9,121 bases of DNA from contig JAHEYE010000127.1 in assembly GCA_023251695.1 (NCBI GenBank), positions 1 to 9,121 on the forward strand, written 5' to 3'. The notes under the pieces were generated by a model, which had not been told where the DNA came from, searched no databases, and saw only the letters and a list, made by a program, of their open reading frames with translations. The translations under genes and the position numbers were made by a program. Of this stretch, positions 1 to 7,243 are shown one piece after another (within the stretch, counting starts at the first letter, position 1; every line of letters starts with the position of its first letter). This DNA is from Sphingobacteriaceae bacterium. Its GTDB lineage: Bacteria > Bacteroidota > Bacteroidia > B-17B0 > Aurantibacillaceae.

Positions 1-920
1 TCTTTAAATGTATTACTTTTCAAATCACCCAATTGATGTTTGGCATCTTTATCGAAACAGCAAGGCACAACCAAACCATCCCAGGTAATAACGCAACCAC
101 TCCACATGCGCCAACACTGATTCAGCAATTTATTTTTGATCGACCATTTTCCATCGGCATTTTTTTTGTAGCGGGAGTACTTTCCGTTTTCAGGAATTAA
201 ATTATTCCCATTTTCAAAATCGTAAACCTGAGCGGTTTTTAATTTCACATCATCAACACCAAGTTCTTCAGCAAGCTTATAAACATCAGCAATTTGATGT
301 TCGTTTGGTTTCACAACCAGAAATTGGAAGACAATAAAGGGTCGCTTACTTTTTAATTGTTTGCGCCATTTCACAATATTTTTTGTGCCTTCAATCACCT
401 TGTTCAAATCGCCGCCGATGCGGTATTGCTCGTAAGTTTCCTGAGTGGTTCCATCCACCGAAATTATTAATTTATCTAACTGACTTTCAATCGTTTTCTT
501 CGCGTTTTCATCATTTAAATAATGGGCGTTTGTGCTTGTTATTGTAAAAATTCCGTTTTCAGAAGCGTGTTTTACCATATCTAAAAACCCGGGATTTAAA
601 TAGGGTTCTCCCTGAAAATAAAAAGTAAGATTGACCAATGAATTTTTTAATTCGGCAATTATTTTTTTGAAAAAATCCACATCCAGCATCCCTGTTGGCC
701 GTGTAAATTGGCGGAGGCCGCTCGGACATTCCGGGCAACGTAAATTACAGCTCGTTGTTGGTTCAATAGAGATGCTGATTGGCATCGCTTTTATGAATGG
801 TTTCCCGTATATTTTTGATATATAGTAAGATGTAAACACCCGTAGAGCGTTCAGTATTTTTCCAAAACTGATTTTGGATATTATGAGGCTGGATTCTTTC
901 AAAAATTTGTTCGTTTTCAA
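1..920 (-). CDS. Radical SAM/SPASM domain protein, C-terminus outside window
   Basis: This is a probable cytoplasmic radical SAM enzyme of the SPASM subfamily; its substrate is unknown. Read on the minus strand, it shows IEPTTSCNLRCPECPSG, where C58, C62 and C65 form the CxxxCxxC motif that binds the SAM-coordinating [4Fe-4S] cluster. A GEP motif (FQGEPYLNPGF) and a VDGTTQETYEQYR segment, typical of the family, follow. A SPASM-like cysteine group lies at C269, C276, C287 and C288 (CWRMWSGC ... VVPCCFD) and would bind auxiliary clusters. About 306 codons are visible; the last residues before the edge are LKSNTFK. The frame is open upstream to a stop but holds no ATG until 785. TTG at 920 is taken as start because the protein from there (KILNALRVFTSYYISKIYGKP) resembles the N-terminal segment of relatives. 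TTG at 902 and ATG at 785 are alternatives. No precursor peptide gene is visible beside it. It is divergent from the act operon and a functional link is not shown. Confidence 0.88.
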   Translation of the reverse strand, partial: MKTNKFLKESSLIISKISFGKILNALRVFTSYYISKIYGKPFIKAMPISISIEPTTSCNLRCPECPSGLRQFTRPTGMLDVDFFKKIIAELKNSLVNLTFYFQGEPYLNPGFLDMVKHASENGIFTITSTNAHYLNDENAKKTIESQLDKLIISVDGTTQETYEQYRIGGDLNKVIEGTKNIVKWRKQLKSKRPFIVFQFLVVKPNEHQIADVYKLAEELGVDDVKLKTAQVYDFENGNNLIPENGKYSRYKKNADGKWSIKNKLLNQCWRMWSGCVITWDGLVVPCCFDKDAKHQLGDLKSNTFK

Positions 921-925
921 AGGTA
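918..925 (-). promoter_or_regulatory. Candidate Bacteroidota -7 box for the radical SAM gene
   Basis: The minus strand reads TACCTTTG, an exact match to the Bacteroidota sigma-ABfr -7 consensus TAnnTTTG. No clear -33 TTTG lies about 20 bp upstream; the nearest sequence is a T-rich stretch containing TTAG. The box overlaps the first possible TTG start (920..918). If it is used, translation would have to begin further in, at TTG 902 or ATG 785. A match to a short AT-rich consensus can arise by chance. Confidence 0.35.
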
Positions 926-1080
926 TACATAAGCCCCTTTTAAAACTAAAATTCCAGCTAAAATAAACTTAATCGATTGAAAAATGACATTGGTCAGAAA
1001 ACACTTATTTAGAATTATTATAAATTACTAAATGTGTTAAAAAAATTTAAATTTTACGGTTTATTTCTCATTTCTTCTGC

Positions 1081-1088
1081 TAAATTTG
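1081..1088 (+). promoter_or_regulatory. Candidate -7 box of the act operon promoter
   Basis: TAAATTTG matches the Bacteroidota -7 consensus TAnnTTTG exactly. It lies 75 bp upstream of ATG 1156 and is the only exact match I noticed on this strand just before the operon. A -33 TTTG at the expected distance (about 1057-1062) is not evident; the sequence there is CGGTTT. Transcription would begin near 1094-1097, leaving a leader of about 60 nt to ATG 1156. That leader length fits the ATG better than the GTG at 1111. Confidence 0.45.
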
Positions 1089-1100
1089 CCCCCAATAAAC

Positions 1101-1118
1101 TGTCATTATAGTGTCATT
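1101..1118 (+). repeat. Tandem TGTCATT heptamers just upstream of actA
   Basis: TGTCATT occurs at 1101-1107 and 1112-1118, with an 11-bp period close to one helical turn. A third, inverted copy (AATGACA) lies at 983-989. The pair sits just downstream of the predicted transcription start, where a repressor could act. The repeats are seen directly. A regulatory role is only inferred, and short AT-rich repeats can occur by chance. Confidence 0.35.
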
Positions 1119-1155
1119 TATCAAACTAAACCCCGGGAGTTCTTCCTGTAAAAAT

Positions 1156-2439
1156 ATGAATAGCCGTATGTTTCAATTTTCTTTCAAATCCCTGCTCGGC
1201 ATAGCAATGATGTTGGTCCTTTTTTCAGGCAACATGAAGGCTGAAGACGGGGCAAAATTATTTAAGCAAAATTGCGCAGTTTGTCACGCTTCGCATACCG
1301 ACCAAAAGTTAACCGGTCCGGGATTAAAAGGTGTTTTCGATCGAATTCCTCCAGGCGACTGGGTAAAGCGTTGGATTCTAAACAACGAAAAAATGATCAA
1401 AGGCGGAGACCCTTATGCAAGCAAAATTTTCAGTGAGAATGGAAAAGCGGCAATGACCGTTTTTGAGGGTCAGATTGATGATAAAGGTGTTGATGCAATT
1501 ATCGCCTTTTTAAAAGGTCCGGCTCCGGTTGTAGTTCTTCCTGGTAAGCCTGTAGGAGGTACCGGTAATGAGGGTGAAGAAGTAAAACCCGGCATTGAGC
1601 CACTGTATTTTGTTTTAGGTTCTATTGTTCTCTTGGCAATTTTTATAACAACTTTCCGCAGCGTTCGTACTTCATTACAAAACTCAGCTAATCGCACAGA
1701 GGGTAAACCTGAAAATCCTGATATGACTTTCTTCGAGGAAGCACGTCATTGGATTAGTGGTCACCGTCGTTTGGTTGGCGTTTTGTGTATCGTCGTCGGT
1801 TTCATGGGAATGAAGAGTTGCTGGGATGCCTGTTATGATATTGGTGTTTATTACGATTGGAAAACCCAAAAAGGGTATCATCCTGACCAACCCATTAAAT
1901 TCTCTCACAAAATTCACGCCGGCGAAAATGAAATCGCTTGTCAATACTGCCACAACACAGTTGAAAAATCACGTCACGCAGGTATTCCTTCAGTTAATGT
2001 TTGTATGAACTGTCATAAAGGAATTCAGGAAGGTCCAACCACCGGAAAAACTGAAATCGCTAAAATTTATGCAGCGGCAGGTTTCAATCCTACTACTCAA
2101 AAGTATGATGTTTCAAAAACAAATCCACTGAGTTGGTTAAAAGTACACAACTTACCTGATCACGTTTATTTCAACCATTCACAACACGTTGTGGTCGGGA
2201 AAATTGAATGTGCAAAATGTCATGGCGATGTAAAAGCAATGACAACGGTTGAACAAAAAGCGCCGCTCACCATGAGATGGTGTGTTGATTGTCACCGCAC
2301 AACTGAAGTAGCGATGGCCGGTAATGCATACTACGATCGTTTACACAAAGCATTGAAAGAAAAATATAAAGGACAATACGATGTTAAGTTTACCGTGGAT
2401 AAAATCGGCGGACTTGAATGCGGAAAATGTCATTATTAA
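1156..2439 (+). CDS. actA: ACIII subunit ActA, multihaem cytochrome c with N-terminal monohaem domain
   Basis: ActA is the electron-exit cytochrome of Alternative Complex III, with its haem domains on the periplasmic face. From ATG 1156 it is 427 residues. It has a signal peptide (about 1-29, ending NMKA), then a class I cytochrome c-like domain with CAVCH at 40-44 and a possible Met ligand at M100. Membrane helices follow at about 149-167 and 205-220, joined by a basic, presumably cytoplasmic loop. A C-terminal domain carries five more haem sites: CQYCH 262, CMNCH 283, CAKCH 352, CVDCH 376 and CGKCH 422, the last ending one residue before the C-terminus. That gives six CxxCH motifs in all. 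The frame also opens at GTG 1111, which adds 15 residues before an already complete signal peptide, so I prefer ATG 1156 (ATG 1168 is also possible). It is the first gene of the operon, and actB follows after 28 bp. Confidence 0.93.
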   Translation: MNSRMFQFSFKSLLGIAMMLVLFSGNMKAEDGAKLFKQNCAVCHASHTDQKLTGPGLKGVFDRIPPGDWVKRWILNNEKMIKGGDPYASKIFSENGKAAMTVFEGQIDDKGVDAIIAFLKGPAPVVVLPGKPVGGTGNEGEEVKPGIEPLYFVLGSIVLLAIFITTFRSVRTSLQNSANRTEGKPENPDMTFFEEARHWISGHRRLVGVLCIVVGFMGMKSCWDACYDIGVYYDWKTQKGYHPDQPIKFSHKIHAGENEIACQYCHNTVEKSRHAGIPSVNVCMNCHKGIQEGPTTGKTEIAKIYAAAGFNPTTQKYDVSKTNPLSWLKVHNLPDHVYFNHSQHVVVGKIECAKCHGDVKAMTTVEQKAPLTMRWCVDCHRTTEVAMAGNAYYDRLHKALKEKYKGQYDVKFTVDKIGGLECGKCHY

Positions 2440-2467
2440 TAACACGGTACTAACGATAATTATATAG

Positions 2468-5400
2468 ATGTCTATGTCAAAAAAATACTGGAGAGGTTTA
2501 TCCGAATTAAACGAGAGCCCTGAGTTTTTAAAGCAACATCAAAGCGAGTTTGCTGAACCACTTCCGATAGATGAATTTCTAAACGGAGAAGAGGAAGAAA
2601 AATCCGGCACAAGTCGTCGTGATTTTCTGAAAGTAATGGGCTTTTCTACAGCTGCAGTAGCATTAGCTGCCTGCGAAACCCCCGTTAATAAAGCTATTCC
2701 TTACATTGTAAAACCTGAGGAGGTAACTCCCGGTGTTGCGAACTGGTATGCTTCAACTTTTTACGATGGTCACGATTATGCGTCGGTACTAGTTAAAACA
2801 CGCGAAGGTCGTCCGGTAAAAATTGAAGGCAATGAGTTTTCAAAAATCACAAATGGCGCAACCAGCGCGCGCGTTCAGGCTTCTGTTTTAGGTTTATACG
2901 ATGGTGCCCGTTTAGCAGGCCCTGTTCTTAAAGGGGCTTATACAACCTGGAAAAACGCTGACGATGCGGTAGGAAAAGCGTTAGGTTCAGGTAACGCCGT
3001 ACTTTTAACTTCAACTGTGATCAGTCCTTCAACTAAAGCTGTCGTTGCTGAATTCACTGCAAAATACCCGAATGCAAAACATGTAACTTATGATGCGGTT
3101 TCTTATTCTGCATTAAATGCCGCAAATAAAAACGTGTTCGGAAAATCTGTTGTTTCTTCTTACAATTTCAATAAAGCAAAAACAATCGTTGGTATTGCCT
3201 GCGACTTTTTAGGAACATGGTTAAGTCCGGTTGAATTTGCAAACCAATACAGCAAAACCCGTAAGGTTAGCAAGGAAAATCCTGAAATGAGCAAACACTA
3301 TCATTTCGAAGCTAATTTATCTTTAACGGGAGCGAATGCTGATTACCGTTATATGGTTAAGCCATCTGAATACGGTAAGGTAGTTGCAGCTTTATATAAT
3401 GAAGTTGCCGGTGCAACAGGCGGATCAAAAGTTTCCGGCGAAACCAAATTAGGAAATGCTGAAGCCGAAAAAGCTATCGCAAAAATTGCAAAAGAATTAG
3501 TTGAGAATAAAGGTAACTCTTTAGTTGTTGCAGGCGCAAATGACGAAGGCATTCAGACTTTAGTGAACGGTATTAATAAAATGCTCGACAACTATGGTAA
3601 GACTGTTGATTATGTAAATCATTCGAACTTAAAGCAAGCAAACGATAAAGCGTTTATTGATTTGGTTGCTGATATGGGTGCAGGAAAAGTTTCTGTGTTA
3701 ATGACACACAATTGTAATCCTGTTTATACAGCCCCTGCATCTTTAAAATTTGCCGATGCTTATAAAAAAGTAGCTACAAAAGTTTCTTTCTCCATACAAA
3801 TGGATGAAACTTCTCAAATGGCTGATGTCGTTTGTCCGGATAATCATTATCTCGAATCATGGGGTGATGCAAATCCAAAAGCAGGGCACTTCAGTTTACA
3901 GCAACCAACCATTAATCAGATTTTCTCAGCTCCCCGTTACGAGGGCACGCGCCAGTTTCAGGATACATTATTAGCTTGGGCAGGTGTAAAATCAAATTAC
4001 TATACTTACTTACAGGCCTATTGGCAAAATCATGTTTTCCCTCAACAAGGAAAATATCTTGATTTCGCTTCTTTCTGGGCGCATACTTTGCACGATGGTG
4101 TTTTAAAAGTAAATGTTGCTAAAGAAACGCCTGCTGTGGTTATGGCAAAAGATTCGGCAGGTATGCCTATCATGAGCGGAATTGCAACTGCAATTGCTGA
4201 GGCTATGGATTCAGTTAAAACTGAAGAAGTAAAAACGACTCCTGTCAAAGAAACTGTTGCTGCAGAAGCAATGCCAACTCCTGATTATAATAAAGCTGCT
4301 GCTATGGCAACTTCTGTTAAAGGTGGCGCATTCGAATTAGCTGTTTACGAAAAAATTGGTTTAGGAAACGGTAACCAGAGCAATAATCCTTGGTTAATGG
4401 AATTGCCTGATCCTATCTCTAAAGTAACTTGGGATAATTATATTACAATGGCACCTGCCGATGTAAAAACAATGGGTATGAATGAAATGTTACGCCAGGA
4501 TATTATGGGAAGCATTGCTACCATCACTGTCAATGGCGTTTCTGTTACAGCCCCTGTTTATCCTCAGCCTGGTCAAGCTCCCGGAACTATCGGCTTAGCT
4601 TTAGGTTACGGACGTAATTCAAAAGCTTTGAAAGTTGCAAATGGTATTGGCGTAAATGCATTCGGATTCCTGAACGTATCTAATGAAACAATTCAATTCG
4701 CTTCACCTTCTGTTACAATTACAAAAACTGACGATACACATAAATTTTCTGCAACTCAGGTCCAGCATACAATTATGGGACGTGAAGAAGCTATCTTACG
4801 TGAAGTTTCATTAAACGAATACAAAACAAAAGATCAGGAAGTTTGGAATCCAGCTACTTTAATTCAAACACACGACGGTAAAGTTCCTATCGCTGAAGTT
4901 GATCTTTGGGATGACTATGCACGCCCTAATCATAAATGGGGATTAACCATTGATATGACTTCATGTATTGGTTGTGCAGCTTGTGTTGTTGCCTGCAGCG
5001 CTGAAAATAATGTTGCAGTTGTAGGTAAAAAAGAAATCGGAAGAACACGCGATATGTATTGGTTACGTATCGACCGTTATTATTCTTCCGATATGACCAA
5101 AGATAAAGCGGAAGCAGAACACATTGGATACAAACAAATGAATTTGGATTTAGAAACTCCTTCAAACAATCCGAAAGTTTCTTTCCAGCCAATGATGTGT
5201 CAGCATTGTAATCATGCCCCTTGTGAAACTGTTTGTCCGGTATTAGCTACCAGCCATAGTAACGAAGGTTTAAATATGATGACGTATAACCGTTGTATAG
5301 GTACACGTTATTGCGCAAATAATTGTCCGTTTAAAGTTCGCCGCTTCAACTGGTTTAACTATAACGCTAATGAGTGGTTCGCAGATTTCAATCCTGCGCA

Positions 5401-5788
5401 ACAGGAATTAGGCCGCATGGTTTTAAATCCTGATGTTGTTGTTCGTTCACGCGGTGTAATGGAAAAATGTTCAATGTGCGCTCAGCGTTTACAAGCCGGT
5501 AAGTTGGAAGCTAAAAAAGCAGGAGCACCGCTTGTTGATGGTTCTATTAGAACAGCTTGTCAGCAGGCATGTCCTACAAACGCAATCATGTTCGGTGATG
5601 TGAATGATGAGAATTCCGAAATTTCTAAATGGCGTAACGGTAACAGAAATTATGTTATGTTGGAAGATCTTGGTGTGAAGCCTACGGTATCTTATTTGGT
5701 AAAAGTAAGAAATCAGGAAGAAGCAATTCACAATGAAGAAAAACATGAAGAACACAAAGAAGAAAAGCACGAAGAAAAACACGCATAA
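2468..5788 (+). CDS. actB: ACIII subunit ActB, molybdopterin-oxidoreductase-like/iron-sulfur fusion
   Basis: ActB is the periplasmic iron-sulfur subunit of ACIII, 1106 residues, and carries electrons from the quinol site to the haems. A twin-arginine motif (SRRDFLK, 49-55) precedes a hydrophobic stretch and a lipobox-like LAAC at C69. Residues of about 70-570 resemble the large subunit of molybdopterin oxidoreductases (for example VVCPDNHYLESWGDANP). They lack its N-terminal cysteine cluster, since between C69 and C833 I see only C245, C416 and C456. A low-complexity linker (about 581-620) joins this to the C-terminal part. The ferredoxin region holds exactly 15 cysteines: 833, 836, 839, 843, 911, 914, 919, 923, 943, 949, 953, 1001, 1004, 1031 and 1035. 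This fits three [4Fe-4S] and one [3Fe-4S]; Thr946 stands where a fourth ligand would be expected (CIGTRYC). The last 25 or so residues are rich in His, Glu and Lys. ATG 2474 is an alternative start. Confidence 0.96.
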   Translation: MSMSKKYWRGLSELNESPEFLKQHQSEFAEPLPIDEFLNGEEEEKSGTSRRDFLKVMGFSTAAVALAACETPVNKAIPYIVKPEEVTPGVANWYASTFYDGHDYASVLVKTREGRPVKIEGNEFSKITNGATSARVQASVLGLYDGARLAGPVLKGAYTTWKNADDAVGKALGSGNAVLLTSTVISPSTKAVVAEFTAKYPNAKHVTYDAVSYSALNAANKNVFGKSVVSSYNFNKAKTIVGIACDFLGTWLSPVEFANQYSKTRKVSKENPEMSKHYHFEANLSLTGANADYRYMVKPSEYGKVVAALYNEVAGATGGSKVSGETKLGNAEAEKAIAKIAKELVENKGNSLVVAGANDEGIQTLVNGINKMLDNYGKTVDYVNHSNLKQANDKAFIDLVADMGAGKVSVLMTHNCNPVYTAPASLKFADAYKKVATKVSFSIQMDETSQMADVVCPDNHYLESWGDANPKAGHFSLQQPTINQIFSAPRYEGTRQFQDTLLAWAGVKSNYYTYLQAYWQNHVFPQQGKYLDFASFWAHTLHDGVLKVNVAKETPAVVMAKDSAGMPIMSGIATAIAEAMDSVKTEEVKTTPVKETVAAEAMPTPDYNKAAAMATSVKGGAFELAVYEKIGLGNGNQSNNPWLMELPDPISKVTWDNYITMAPADVKTMGMNEMLRQDIMGSIATITVNGVSVTAPVYPQPGQAPGTIGLALGYGRNSKALKVANGIGVNAFGFLNVSNETIQFASPSVTITKTDDTHKFSATQVQHTIMGREEAILREVSLNEYKTKDQEVWNPATLIQTHDGKVPIAEVDLWDDYARPNHKWGLTIDMTSCIGCAACVVACSAENNVAVVGKKEIGRTRDMYWLRIDRYYSSDMTKDKAEAEHIGYKQMNLDLETPSNNPKVSFQPMMCQHCNHAPCETVCPVLATSHSNEGLNMMTYNRCIGTRYCANNCPFKVRRFNWFNYNANEWFADFNPAQQELGRMVLNPDVVVRSRGVMEKCSMCAQRLQAGKLEAKKAGAPLVDGSIRTACQQACPTNAIMFGDVNDENSEISKWRNGNRNYVMLEDLGVKPTVSYLVKVRNQEEAIHNEEKHEEHKEEKHEEKHA

Positions 5789-5813
5789 ATATTAATCATA
5801 TTAAATAAAAGAT

Positions 5814-7217
5814 ATGCACGCAGAATCAGAAATCAGGGAACCGTTAATTTTAGGTACAAAAACGTACCGACAAATTACTGATGACATTATTGCTCCCATT
5901 GAAGGTAAAGCATCAAAAGGATGGTATGTTTTATTGACCATTTTTGGCTTAACGTTCTTATGGGGTATTGGATGTTTGGCTTACACCATTGGTGTTGGTA
6001 TCGGAGCCTGGGGCTCTAACAACTCAGCCGACTGGGCCTGGGATATCACCAACTTTGTATGGTGGATCGGTATTGGTCACGCAGGAACTCTAATCTCTGC
6101 TGTATTATTATTATTCCGTCAGAAATGGCGCATGGGTATTAACCGTTCGGCAGAAGCAATGACGATTTTCGCCGTAATGTGTGCCGCTATTTTCGTAACC
6201 CTTCACACCGGTCGCCCTTGGTTAGATTATATGTTATTCCCTTTACCAAATCAATTTGGTTCATTGTGGCCTAACTTCAATTCGCCATTATTATGGGACG
6301 TGTTTGCTGTATCAACTTATTTCACTGTGTCGTTAGTATTCTGGTATATTGGTTTAGTTCCTGACTTTGGAATGATTCGCGACCGCGTTATCAAGCCATG
6401 GCAAAAGAAAATGTACAGCTTCTTGAGTTTAGGATGGGGTGGAAGCGCTCGTCACTGGAGCCGTTTTGAGGAAACATCTTTGGTACTTGCCGGTCTCTCC
6501 ACGCCCTTAGTATTCTCGGTTCACTCCATTGTATCCATGGACTTTGCCACATCAATTTTACCGGGCTGGCATACAACAATTTTCCCTCCTTATTTCGTAT
6601 CAGGTGCCGTATTCTCAGGATTTGCCATGGTATTAACTTTAATGTTAGTGGTGCGTAAAATCTATAAATTAGAAGCTTACATAACTGTAAAACATATCGA
6701 GTATATGAACATTGTTATTATTGTAACGGGTTCAATTGTGGGCGTTGCTTACTTAACAGAATTATTCATGGCCTGGTACTCGGGTGTAGAGTGGGAGCAA
6801 TATGCATTCCTTAACCGTGCAACCGGACCGTTAGCCTGGAGTTACTGGTGTATGATGACATGTAATGTTTTATCACCACAATTATTCTGGATTAAGAAAA
6901 TACGTACATCTATTCTTGCAACATTCATTTTATCAATTGTGGTAAACATTGGTATGTGGTTCGAGCGCTTCGTAATTATCGTTCCTACGTTATTACGGAC
7001 TTTTGTTCCATCGAGTTGGAATACTTATACCCCTTCATTTATTGATATCGGAATTTTCATTGGTACAATAGGAATGTTCGGAACCTTCTTCTTATTGTTC
7101 TCACGTTTTTTCCCTGTAATCGCTCAGGCCGAATTAAAAACAATTTTAAAACAGTCGGGCGAATCACAAAAGAAAGCCGCAGCTAATCATAAACACGATC
7201 ACATTACTGCACATTAA
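5814..7217 (+). CDS. actC: ACIII subunit ActC, NrfD/PsrC-family quinol-binding membrane protein
   Basis: ActC is a polytopic inner-membrane subunit of the NrfD/PsrC family, 467 residues. In ACIII it is expected to hold the quinol oxidation site next to the iron-sulfur subunit. About ten hydrophobic helices can be placed at roughly 36-57, 79-101, 115-132, 157-181, 222-242, 260-280, 297-320, 338-359, 366-390 and 409-432. Conserved-looking polar residues sit inside or near helices: H89 (IGIGHAGT), H131 and R134 (TLHTGRPW), and D162 (LLWDVF). His131 and Asp162 are candidates for the quinol/proton residues described in ACIII structures, but I have not aligned them. Family hallmarks VHSIVSMDFA and LPGWHTTIFPPYF are present at 236-262. 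The C-terminal tail is His-rich (NHKHDHITAH). It lies 25 bp after actB and 26 bp before actD. ActF, the second NrfD-like subunit, is encoded further on. Confidence 0.96.
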   Translation: MHAESEIREPLILGTKTYRQITDDIIAPIEGKASKGWYVLLTIFGLTFLWGIGCLAYTIGVGIGAWGSNNSADWAWDITNFVWWIGIGHAGTLISAVLLLFRQKWRMGINRSAEAMTIFAVMCAAIFVTLHTGRPWLDYMLFPLPNQFGSLWPNFNSPLLWDVFAVSTYFTVSLVFWYIGLVPDFGMIRDRVIKPWQKKMYSFLSLGWGGSARHWSRFEETSLVLAGLSTPLVFSVHSIVSMDFATSILPGWHTTIFPPYFVSGAVFSGFAMVLTLMLVVRKIYKLEAYITVKHIEYMNIVIIVTGSIVGVAYLTELFMAWYSGVEWEQYAFLNRATGPLAWSYWCMMTCNVLSPQLFWIKKIRTSILATFILSIVVNIGMWFERFVIIVPTLLRTFVPSSWNTYTPSFIDIGIFIGTIGMFGTFFLLFSRFFPVIAQAELKTILKQSGESQKKAAANHKHDHITAH

Positions 7218-7243
7218 TTTTTTAATAAAACATTAAATACAAT

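Larger units (their letters stand above)
921..1155. other. Divergent intergenic region between the radical SAM gene and actA
   Basis: This AT-rich stretch of about 235 bp separates two divergently oriented genes, so it should carry both promoters. It contains the candidate plus-strand -7 box at 1081..1088, abuts the minus-strand one at 918..925, and has three copies of the heptamer TGTCATT or its complement. I saw no tRNA, no riboswitch-like fold, no strong hairpin terminator and no convincing small gene. The region 1111..1155 could be coding if actA starts at GTG 1111. Confidence 0.7.

Noticed and set aside
631..825. Plus-strand ORF of 64 codons
   Set aside because: It is antisense to the radical SAM coding sequence, covers its conserved CxxxCxxC region, and has no family resemblance.
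763..930. Minus-strand ORF of 55 codons from ATG 930, overlapping the 5' end of the radical SAM gene out of frame; possible frameshifted true start
   Set aside because: Its protein resembles nothing I recognise, while the overlapping frame gives a family-like N-terminus without a break. No frameshift is needed.
984..1031. Plus-strand small ORF MTLVRKHLFRIIINY as a possible precursor peptide for the radical SAM enzyme
   Set aside because: Only 15 codons in AT-rich promoter DNA, with no Cys or Gly-rich core and no ribosome site. It is expected by chance.
1021..1080. Possible terminator or AT-rich origin-like element in the run of A and T
   Set aside because: There is no GC-rich stem and no repeated binding boxes. 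It looks like ordinary AT-rich promoter DNA.
1111..1155. GTG 1111 as the start of ActA
   Set aside because: It would place 15 polar residues before a complete signal peptide and leave almost no leader after the predicted promoter. ATG 1156 is simpler, though GTG is not excluded.
2675..4210. Active molybdenum enzyme in the N-terminal half of ActB
   Set aside because: The N-terminal cysteine cluster of molybdopterin oxidoreductases is missing, and ACIII ActB is known to lack the cofactor. The context makes it a structural relic.
5489..5782. Minus-strand ORF of 97 codons rich in Phe
   Set aside because: The Phe-rich composition is the mirror of the Glu/Lys codons in the ActB tail; it is a shadow of actB.
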